The position numbers were made by a program, and so were the translations under genes. This document shows, one piece after another, positions 20,453 through 28,800 of a stretch of DNA of 59,706 nt; the first letter of the stretch is position 1, and the number at the start of each line of letters is the position of its first letter. Under the pieces are notes generated by a model. The model was not told the origin of the DNA. It worked only from the letters and a program-made list of their open reading frames with translations, and did not search any database. Source of the DNA: an uncultured Thermoguttaceae bacterium. Its GTDB lineage: Bacteria > Planctomycetota > Planctomycetia > Pirellulales > Thermoguttaceae. The stretch covers positions 1-59,706 of the forward strand of contig CALIRO010000075.1 in assembly GCA_938042245.1 (NCBI GenBank), written 5' to 3'.

Positions 20453-21325
20453 ATGGGGTTATTCGATCGGCTTAAATCGGCCCTACGGCTGGATCGGCTA
20501 GATGTGCGAGAGCGGTTTGAACTCCTGCGGGAGGGTATTGCTGGGACCATGTCGAAATTTTACATGGCCAGGGATCGGAAGACCGGCCAGATTGTAGGCC
20601 TGAAGATCCTGGACCCCAAAAAGACCGCCCTGGTGGAAGAACGTTTTAAAGGACTCAATAAACCCCCGGAAGGGGAAATTGCCATCCTATTTGATCACCC
20701 ATATATTGTCAAAACTTTTGAGCATGGCTTAACCACGGATGGGTGCCAGTATTTGGTCATGGAGTATTTGGGAGGGCCTGGTCTGAATACGGTTTTAGCT
20801 ACCCGTTCGCCATTGCTGGAAGGCAACCAAGTTCGTTACATCCGGCAGGCGGCCGAGGCCTTGGACGTGGTGCATAAAGCCGGCTTTATCCACCGGGATA
20901 TCTGTCCCCGAAACCTCATCCTGACCGAAGACTGTCAGACGGTGAAACTGACGGATTTTGGGCTATCGGTGCCGGCCACTCCGCCGTTTATGCAACCGGG
21001 CAACCGGACCGGAACGCCCAACTACATGGCGCCGGAACTAGTGCGCCGATTCCCTACCGATCAGCGGATTGACATTTTTTCGTTTGGCGTAACCGCTTAT
21101 GAAATTTGCACTTATGAGTTGCCTTGGCCGAGGGGAAGTACCGGACTGGCCGCCATGACCCATGATCAGCCGCCCACTGACATCCGGAAATATCGGCCGA
21201 AGATTCACCCTCGGCTTGCCGAGGCCATCCATTGGTGCATCCAGCCGGATCCTCGCAATCGTTGTCCGTCCATGGAACGATTTTTGCAAGCGATCCGACG
21301 AGTGGAGTCGGTGGACCAAGTGTAG
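20453..21325 (+). CDS. Serine/threonine protein kinase, single catalytic domain
   Basis: A 290-residue soluble protein that is essentially just an Hanks-type kinase domain with no sensor or membrane segment. Seen in order: a poor Gly-rich loop (LREGIAGTMSKFYMA), beta-3 Lys in VGLKILDP, VMEYLGG hinge, catalytic loop HRDICPRN, DFGLS, APEL, and the F-helix DIFSFGVTAYE. The catalytic-loop Lys of Ser/Thr kinases (HRDLKPxN) is Cys here, with Arg two positions later, a layout closer to tyrosine kinases (HRDLAARN). Start ATG 20453 directly follows GTG 20450; either could be used. It stands alone between repeat-rich DNA and the P-II gene. Target unknown. Confidence 0.9.
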   Translation: MGLFDRLKSALRLDRLDVRERFELLREGIAGTMSKFYMARDRKTGQIVGLKILDPKKTALVEERFKGLNKPPEGEIAILFDHPYIVKTFEHGLTTDGCQYLVMEYLGGPGLNTVLATRSPLLEGNQVRYIRQAAEALDVVHKAGFIHRDICPRNLILTEDCQTVKLTDFGLSVPATPPFMQPGNRTGTPNYMAPELVRRFPTDQRIDIFSFGVTAYEICTYELPWPRGSTGLAAMTHDQPPTDIRKYRPKIHPRLAEAIHWCIQPDPRNRCPSMERFLQAIRRVESVDQV

Positions 21326-21519
21326 GTTTTTTGGTACGATTCTGGGAAAAGCTAGCCAGACAAGGTGGGGCCAGGGAGTTGGTTCCGGTGGGCAACGGCT
21401 GGCCTATCCAACGGCTGGCCGAGGTTTTATTACCACTTCCTCTTGCCAGCTGACCAGGTAGCCCGATCTGCCTGGGGGCTATTTCCTTCGCCGCTTTTGC
21501 TTCCTAAATGGATCCTACC

Positions 21520-21867
21520 ATGAAACTGATTATTGCCATTGTGCAACCCCATCGGCTGGAAGCGATCAAAGCTGCCCTGGCCGAGGTGGAAGTCTTCCGC
21601 TTGACCGTCATGGATGTGCAAGGCTTTGGCCGACAACGGGGGCAGCCAGAACTCTACCGGGGTCTGGAATTTACCGTGGATTTGGTGCGGAAAGTGCAGT
21701 TGATGATCGGCGTCAACGATGAGTTCGTACAGCCGACGGTCGAGGCGATCTTAAAAGCAGGCCGATCCGGCCCGAGCGGCGAAATCGGGGACGGCAAAAT
21801 CTTCATCCTCCCCTTGGAAGACTGCATCCGCATTCGCACCGGCGAACGAGGCGGCGAGGCCATCTAG
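21520..21867 (+). CDS. P-II family nitrogen regulatory protein
   Basis: A 115-residue signalling protein that binds ATP/ADP and 2-oxoglutarate and controls nitrogen enzymes or ammonium transport. It has the T-loop GFGRQRGQPELYRGLEF with the uridylylation-type Tyr, the B-loop region SGEIGDGKIFILPLED (family motif TGxxGDGKIFV) and C-loop RIRTGERGGEAI, all family-typical. MKLIIAIV is the normal N-terminus, so ATG 21520 is preferred over the in-frame ATG at 21508. No amtB or glnA lies beside it in this window, and it faces tatC convergently, so its partner cannot be told from context. Confidence 0.93.
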   Translation: MKLIIAIVQPHRLEAIKAALAEVEVFRLTVMDVQGFGRQRGQPELYRGLEFTVDLVRKVQLMIGVNDEFVQPTVEAILKAGRSGPSGEIGDGKIFILPLEDCIRIRTGERGGEAI

Positions 21868-21996
21868 CCGTCCGCTCATCCCGTATGCGTTCCCCCCAAG
21901 CTCTTGCCAAACCAAGGACTACCTGAAGCAACCGGCTCCAAGCTGCCCTAATCATTACCCCTCATGGCAGACCAACTTGCTCCCAGCGGGGCAACG

Positions 21997-23208
21997 TCAA
22001 TCGAACGGGTTCCACCGCCGAGGCATATATTTACACATAGCAATCCCTAACAGATATAAAAACAACAGAGGAATCGCCATCAGGAACATACTGTACGGAT
22101 CGGCCGGTGTAAAAATCATCGATATAATAAAAATCACCAGCACCGATACCCGCCAACTACTGAGATAGGACTGGAGTGTAAAAATGCCGATCCGCTCTAA
22201 AAAAAGCATGACCAACGGCAACTGGAAAGCAATGCCAAAGCCCAACGGCAAAAACAGCACAAAACTGAGCCATTCGCTGATCCGCGGATCCGGATCGATC
22301 CCCAACCACCCGTTGAAACTGAACAGAAAACTTAGCACCGGCGGAAACACGAAGAAAAACGCTAGGGCCACCCCGGCTAGAAACAACGTCAGACTGATTG
22401 GCAAAAATACGTGCACATACCGCTTTTCATGAGGATAAAGGCCAGCAGCAACAAAAGTCCATAACTGATAGAAAATCCATGGACTGGCCAGGATCACCCC
22501 CGTCAAAAGCGAGGCCTTCACATAGATCAAAAACCCCTCCTGCACATTAAAACTTTTGATCTGGACCCTGGGGTCCTCAGCCACCCGCCGCCAAAGAAAC
22601 ATCCGGATCAACTTCCGTTGGTCGGACCATTGGTCCTTTGGGGAGTGGGTAGAGGCGGCTTCCTCAGTCGGCTCGGCTCTGGCGGCTTGGCCAAAAAGCC
22701 GAACCCACCACGAGCCGGCTGACAATTGCTCCCCCGCCCTTTGCCCTCCCGCAGCAGAAGCAGTCTGCGTCGAACTACGCTCCGCTGCCCCGTCCGTACG
22801 CCTCCCAGCTTCCTCCAACACCCCTCGAAGCTGCGGATAATGCTCCTGCAGCGCCTGAAGCAGTTCTTCTGGCTGGACATACACCTCTTCAGGCAACAAA
22901 TGTTCTTCTATGACTAGCTTTTTGACCCTTTCCAGATCCGATGGAAGCGGAAGGCCCTGGTTTTGAAATTCCTCCCATCGGCGCTGAGCATCTTCCAGGG
23001 CCTTCTGTTCGTAGTAGCCTTCCAAGGCCGCCCGAAGCGGCGTCTGGATAAACTCCACCACGTGTCGGCCAATGGCAAGCCCCACCAAAAATCCTACCAT
23101 CAACCCCACCAATGCCCGAAACAAACACCGGCGCAACTCCTCCAGGTGCTCCCCGAAGGTCATCGTACTATCTTTAAAGATATCTTCATCGTATTCATAT
23201 CGAGGCAT
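21997..23208 (-). CDS. tatC: Sec-independent translocase TatC with large periplasmic insert
   Basis: Membrane core of the twin-arginine translocase, recognising Tat signal peptides. From ATG 23208 the protein has 403 residues, against about 250 in other bacteria. MTFGEHLEELRRCLFRAL and TM1 are normal, and the second half is a standard TatC (SFNVQEGFLIYVKASLLTG, ASPWIFYQLWTFVAAGLYPHEKR, then the remaining membrane helices ending TPADPYSMFLMAIPLLFLY). Between TM1 and the SFNVQE segment there is an extra charged, low-complexity stretch of about 150 residues (roughly 60-215) that should lie in the periplasm. An upstream in-frame extension to 23301 lacks support. tatA/tatB are not in the window. 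Confidence 0.93.
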   Translation of the reverse strand: MPRYEYDEDIFKDSTMTFGEHLEELRRCLFRALVGLMVGFLVGLAIGRHVVEFIQTPLRAALEGYYEQKALEDAQRRWEEFQNQGLPLPSDLERVKKLVIEEHLLPEEVYVQPEELLQALQEHYPQLRGVLEEAGRRTDGAAERSSTQTASAAGGQRAGEQLSAGSWWVRLFGQAARAEPTEEAASTHSPKDQWSDQRKLIRMFLWRRVAEDPRVQIKSFNVQEGFLIYVKASLLTGVILASPWIFYQLWTFVAAGLYPHEKRYVHVFLPISLTLFLAGVALAFFFVFPPVLSFLFSFNGWLGIDPDPRISEWLSFVLFLPLGFGIAFQLPLVMLFLERIGIFTLQSYLSSWRVSVLVIFIISMIFTPADPYSMFLMAIPLLFLYLLGIAMCKYMPRRWNPFD

Positions 23209-23439
23209 GGCCAACACACCTGTTGGGTATCGAACCCCGTTTCCTCCAAGCGGCCTTTCGAGCTGTTTTTGATCCAAACCACCAACTAGAATGCTATCCA
23301 ATTGGTCTGCGAATCCCTATGCACCCTACCCGGGCAACCATTCCCCATCAAAACCTTTATAATACCAAACCTAGGACATCCTCTACAATGAATAAATCTC
23401 CTTGCCGGTCGGAAACTTTCCTCTCCTATAGGTTCTCCC

Positions 23440-24456
23440 ATGAATCCCCCTGGGTATCCTTTGCGTTTTAACCCGATTTTTCAGCGATATTTATGGGGCG
23501 GGCATCGGCTGCGCACCCTGCTGGGAAAACCCACCGGTCCGGCAGCCTGCGCTGAAAGCTGGGAGATCTGCGATCGGCCCAACTACCAAAGCATTGTCTC
23601 CGCTGGGCCCTTCGAAGGACGGTCCCTGCATGAGTTGATTGAGCAATATGGCCCTGAATTCCTTGGCAGGGCAGTACCCAGGATCGCTGGTAGCCCCCCC
23701 GGCCGCTCGGAAATCCGATTTCCCCTGCTAGTAAAGTTTCTGGATGCTGCCCAACCGCTTTCGGTGCAGGTGCATCCCACCGATGAGCAGGCCGCTCAGT
23801 GGAATCTGCCGGATCCCGGAAAAACCGAGGCCTGGATCGTGTTGGCTGCTGAGCCGGGCAGCCGGATCTATGCAGGTCTTCGGCCAGACGTCGGCCCCCA
23901 AGAACTCCTGAAAGCCATTCAGCAAGGTACTTGTGCCGATCTTTTGCACCAATTTGAGCCGAAACCAGGTGATTGCGTGTTTTTGCCCGCCGGTACTGTC
24001 CATGCCCTGGGTGGAGGCCTGTTGGTCGCTGAAATCCAACAAAATAGCGATATTACCTATCGGCTTTGGGACTGGGGCCGCCTCGGACCAGACGGCAAAC
24101 CCCGGCCATTGCATGTCCAAGAGGCTCTGGCCGTTATCGACTTCCAACGAGGACCGGTCCATCCTCAGGTACCCGAACCCTTACCCCAACCAGAGGGGGT
24201 TCAATTGGTCCAATGTCCCTATTTTACTATCCACCAATGGGTTATCCATAATACCCATTATGTTGGGGGAGACGGCCGATTCCATGTTCTCGTTTTTCTC
24301 TCGGGCTTCGGGACTGTGGCCGGGGACCCAGATAGGGGCCCTTGGGGACCGGGTACCTGCTGGCTCCTGCCTGCCTGCTTACCCCCTGTAGGTCTGAGTC
24401 CCATAGATGGGAAACTCACCTTTTTGGATGTATTTATTGGAGGAACCGGGCCCTAA
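23440..24456 (+). CDS. manA: Mannose-6-phosphate isomerase, class I type
   Basis: Zinc enzyme interconverting fructose-6-phosphate and mannose-6-phosphate, feeding GDP-mannose synthesis or mannose use. The 338-residue cupin protein shows WGGHRL at the N-terminus, AESWEICDRPN, PLLVKFLDAAQPLSVQVHP (metal-site Gln/His in SVQVHP), GKTEAWIVL (metal-site Glu), PAGTVHALGGGLLVAEIQQ (metal-site His) and SDITYRLWDWGR. All four usual zinc ligands are therefore present. It is divergent from tatC with 231 bp between starts, where TTTATAATACC (23356-23366) could serve as a -10 region. Confidence 0.94.
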   Translation: MNPPGYPLRFNPIFQRYLWGGHRLRTLLGKPTGPAACAESWEICDRPNYQSIVSAGPFEGRSLHELIEQYGPEFLGRAVPRIAGSPPGRSEIRFPLLVKFLDAAQPLSVQVHPTDEQAAQWNLPDPGKTEAWIVLAAEPGSRIYAGLRPDVGPQELLKAIQQGTCADLLHQFEPKPGDCVFLPAGTVHALGGGLLVAEIQQNSDITYRLWDWGRLGPDGKPRPLHVQEALAVIDFQRGPVHPQVPEPLPQPEGVQLVQCPYFTIHQWVIHNTHYVGGDGRFHVLVFLSGFGTVAGDPDRGPWGPGTCWLLPACLPPVGLSPIDGKLTFLDVFIGGTGP

Positions 24457-25076
24457 ATTCCCGAAGGTACTCCGACCTTTCTCCGGTTTGGCTTGTGGGT
24501 TTCCAAATTCGCCCACGCCATCTGTACCATGACCCACTTGGGCAATCGGAATAATTCTTAGGCACCCTTCTTGAATGAAGATTCTTCAAGTGCGACTTTT
24601 AGCAAACGGAAGGATAGCCCCCCTAATGGTTACCTCAAATTCCCCAAACAGGTGAAATATTCCTCTTTCTGGAAAACTCGTTGGCGGTTATAATCCCGCA
24701 GTGCTTGGGGAAGTAAAGGGAAAAGAGCCCCTCGGATTCCCGGTGGTTTTTTTGGCAGGGGAGCCCTTGGCGGTTACTTAAATCCCACGCCTCAATACCC
24801 ATATTGGGGGTGTGCAATCCCATGTATAGGGCAATTAGAATTAGGGGGTACCTATGGGAGTGGTCCCCCGCTTCCAGGTCTGTGAAACACCATATGTGGG
24901 ATGATTAGTTAGTTCAGATACAATATTTTGGATAATAGCCATCTTAGAGCCTTATCTCCCAACCCATAGAGGGAACCGAGGAGGAGCTTTCGGTACCGGC
25001 CTTTTGCTATTCCAAATTGGGGAAATTGGGGGATTTGGGAGTTTTGGAAAGGTTGAGTTAGCAAGTTTACCTTTGC
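24457..25076. other. AT-rich intergenic region, no gene seen
   Basis: About 620 bp following manA. It contains GTTATAATCCCG near 24685 and several G tracts (for example TTGGGGGATTTGGG near 25026) but no coding or structured RNA signal that I can support. Confidence 0.5.
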
Positions 25077-25400
25077 ATGTACCGCCACAACATGCAGAAA
25101 AGAAGGAGGGGGATGGGTAGCGTTTGGATTCTTATTATGGGGGGGATTCTATCCCTTCTAGGGTGTGCTAGTTTAGCAATGCCGAATTGGCGGCACCCCG
25201 GTACTGCAGAAACCCAACAGCGCCGGGCCCATCAGTTTGACCCCTATCCAGAGGTAAATTTAGGACCTACTGTAGAGGGGGCTAGACCCTTGGAATTCCT
25301 CCATCCCCCCTGGGAGATCCAACGGTGCCGGCCGCATGAGCTGCGTCGCCGGTGGTTTGGCTGGCAAACCCCACCGCCTCCACCTTCTCCCTCAGGGTAA
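25077..25400 (+). CDS. Small lipoprotein, planctomycete hypothetical
   Basis: A 107-codon frame with a basic n-region (MQKRRRG), hydrophobic core (GSVWILIMGGILSL) and lipobox LLGC, so a lipoprotein of about 75 mature residues. The mature part DPYPEVNLGPTVEGARP-LEFLHPP reads like a conserved motif of short planctomycete envelope proteins, with a Pro-rich tail. The start is uncertain (25077, 25092 or 25113); the purine-rich AAGAAGGAGGGGG could be either Lys/Arg codons or a binding site for 25113, but that would leave too few positive charges in the n-region. Function unknown. It ends 478 bp before the propeller/heparinase-like gene. Confidence 0.6.
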   Translation: MYRHNMQKRRRGMGSVWILIMGGILSLLGCASLAMPNWRHPGTAETQQRRAHQFDPYPEVNLGPTVEGARPLEFLHPPWEIQRCRPHELRRRWFGWQTPPPPPSPSG

Positions 25401-25878
25401 CAAGGCTTCTCGGAAAGCTTGCCTCCTCGGTACCGGTCCACTGCCTTCTTCAGCCGGTGCAATTCCTTGCTCCTTCGCCTTCATCGTGCCCCCTACAAAA
25501 AAGGGATTCTCCCCACGGGATCTTTCTTCCGCCGGTGCAAATCTCTGCTTCTTTGCCTCATCCATGGGGGAAGCCGCCGGGAGGGCGCCTAGTAGGGTTT
25601 TTTGAGGGCCGGTTTAGCAGCAGGAACCGCACTGACAACCGTGGCTCAGGCCGGTAAGATAGAGCTAGGGGGCTTTCCTTGCATCGGTAAAGATGGTATC
25701 CCTTTTTTGCAGTACCCACCATAGGAAAATTACCCTCCCCAGAGGCTTCCTCCATTGGAGGCAGGCGTTTTCCCGGCAATGTCCGATTGAGGGCCTGAAA
25801 AATCACTCAGGGGGGCCAGCTGTGCATAGGACCTCTTCTGCAAAGCAACCTCTCCCTGGCTACCAGAGGAGTAGAGAC
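25401..25878. other. Intergenic region with a 44-bp near-duplicate
   Basis: Two similar stretches, 25445-25488 and 25522-25566, both reading CTTC-GCCGGTGCAA-CTGCTTCTT-GCCT-ATC in outline, lie 77 bp apart. No gene supported before the AGAGGAG binding site of the next gene. Confidence 0.5.
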
Positions 25879-28800
25879 ATGAACCGAAAGATCATTTGGT
25901 CGAAAGCGGTCGGATTGGTTGTTGTGTGGGCAAGCGTGGGGGGTCTGGCGGCTGGGGAAGAAACGGCAGCAGCAGAGTCTGCTCAAGCTTTCCTGGTGGA
26001 AGCGGAAGCTGGCCAGGTTTTGGAGGGGAAGGTACTTCGGCAAGAGCATCCGGCGGCCCAAGGGGGAGCGTATATAGAAGCGGTAGGCGAGGAGCTAGCT
26101 GGTCTAATGTTCACTCTGAACTTGCCTCAGCCGGGCCGATTCCGAGTCATCCCGATCTTCTGGCGAAATAGCCTCCGGACGCCTCCTCGGTTTTTCCCGT
26201 TTCCTATGCCGAGGGCATTTGGGCCGGATGCGGTAGCAGCATTAGGAAATCAATTTTTCTTCACAGCACCTGCTAGTGGACAAATTGGCATTCTAGATCA
26301 GCAAGGGAATTTGGTAGGCCAAATTGATCTGGGGGGATATTTAACGGACTTGTTGGCCGACCCGGCTAGAAAGCGATTGGTGGTGGCGGATGCTGCCGGC
26401 GGTCGAGTGGTGGTGGTGGACCCGCAGAAGCAGCGAGTGGTCTTGCAAAAACAACTAGCCGGGGTGTGGACATTGGCCTTGGCACGAGGCCGATGGGGGT
26501 TGGCGGAGGAGCAGGACGTGGTTTTTGCGGCAAGCCGACAGGGCCGCCGTCTGTATCTGCTGGATCCGGAAACGTTGGAGTGCTTGCAGGAGGTTGGTTT
26601 GCCGGGGTCGCCGGTGTATCTAGGGATTTCCGGCGGGGCGGAGCCGGTTCTGCAGATCGGGCTGGCGCCGACTGTGTACCACTTAGGAGATTGGCAGCCG
26701 ATGGCGGCGGACCGATGGGATCAGGATTTTAGGCCTCGCCGCTCGGCGGAATGGGGACCTCGGGGAGAAGTAGGCTGGAACCGATTTTCTATTGTCGGTC
26801 AGGCCATCCAGATGACGGTCCGCACTGTGCAGGGGGATCAGACCCGCCAATTCAAGTTGCCGATTCAGGGCCGACCGGTGGAATTGGCTGCTGTGGGGGG
26901 CCGATTGCTCATCAGCACCGACAAGGGGTTGTTGTATGGGGTCGATCCGGCGGGGGAAAAGGTCGTATTTAGCCTCCCGATTTCGGAAGGTGCTTTTGGC
27001 ATGGCCGTGGTGGCTGGGAAGGTGTATGCTACGGACCCGGTCCGAAATGAGCTGGTGGTCATTGAGATGCCGGAGGGCAAAATGACTAGAAGGATTGCGG
27101 TGCCGGAGGGTCCCGTGGCGGTAGCTGGGTACGAACCGGCATGGTGGACAAAAGACGATTTGCCTTCCCCGCTCCTTTTTGTTGCCTGCCAAAAGGCCAA
27201 GGGAGTTGCTGTGGTGGACCTTGGCGCCGTTCGGGTAACCAGAAGTATTTCCTTGGCTTTTGAGCCGGCATCGGTGCGGGTGCTTTTGCCGCCCAATCCG
27301 GAATGGTGGCCGGAAATTCCATCGGAGCGGCTGAGTGCCGAATTGAGCGTGAGGCTGGCGGTTTTGCCCCGGCCGATCATCCTTCACCAAGATGGAAAAC
27401 TTGCTTTATCTGATCAAATTATCATGCTTCCTATGCAGCCCCATAACCAGGCCAGCCTCCCACAGTCCGACGGAAGCGAGATTGCTGTTTGGGCCGACAA
27501 TAACCATACGCTGCGCTACCGCCAGGCGGCGCCGGGCCAACCGGTCGCAGAGCGGTGGATTGATGTGTCGGCGGTAACCGACCGGCCTGGCAGCGGGCCG
27601 GTGGTGGATGCCGGCGCTTTGGCCATTGCCGGGCAACCCTGGCATCGGGACGTGTGGATGAGCCCGGATCAAGCCCTTTTTCTCGTGGCGGATACGGCAG
27701 AATTCTGGCATTGGAACGCCCCGGTAGTTCGGTTTGACAAAGGAGCCAACTCTTTTCGGGTGGAGATGAAGCCGCAGGTGCAGTTGGACGCTTTGCGTCT
27801 GGAACCGGTTGTGCCTGTAGCGCTGGAGATTATGGGAGAAGGTCCGCCGGAGGTGCCGCCCAGGTACCGGGCTGTTTTCTATGCGGAAGAACCGGTCCGG
27901 TTGAAGCTGGTCCTTCGATGGACAGCAGTACCGAAAAATCCGATTTCCGGCCAAGCGAGGGTTCGGATCTTCAATTATATGGACGAGGAAGTTTGGGCAA
28001 CGGATTGGGGCGAAGTGCTCAGCGGCGAACAAAGCAAGGCGGAACGGACATTAGAAGTGCCGGTGCGACAGACAGGGGTATTCCGGCTGGAGGCGGAGTT
28101 TCGCGGTAGGGAGGGGGCCTGCCAAAAGACCTTTTATTTTCTTCGTATGCCTCGGTTGGAGCGTCCTCGGCTTTTGGCGCGCCCGGCCCAATGGGCAGAG
28201 GCCAAAAAGATCATGGCCAACTATCCCCATCTATTTTCGCAATATTTTCGATGGCTGGCCGAGCAGATGCAAACCCCAGGCTTTTTGCCTGTATCGCTCC
28301 TACGGGCGGACTTCCTGCCCCAATTGCCGCCGGAACAAAAGAAACTGGCCCAGCAAGGCGGCTGGCGGCGGTATGATTTTGCCTGGCGGCTTCTGGGCGT
28401 GCAATTGGCCGGGCATCTGGCGCCGGAGCTCAATCGGAATCCCTTCCAGCAGTCCATCCTGCAGGTGCTCCGAAGCGGCCGAACCGATTCTTACTGCCAT
28501 TTCCATCATCATGGGCCGTTCTTTCCTGGCTTTGACGCTGCTTTTCTGGATCTAGCGGCGGCGGAGCTGGGCGAGCAGGCCGAGCCGATCCGAAGGCTTC
28601 GAGAGTTTATGGCCGGTCGGCTTGGGGATATGAACGTGTTTGCCTGGACGCTGGCGGCCATGCAGGATCCTCCTTCCCCAAGGGAACGAATGTTACTCTG
28701 GGAGTTGATGACCTGGCGCGTGAATGCGGAGCGGTATTTTACAGTTCATGCAGGCCGGCGTGGCGGGACCTGGTGGCTGAATCATCGCACCGGCTGCCAT

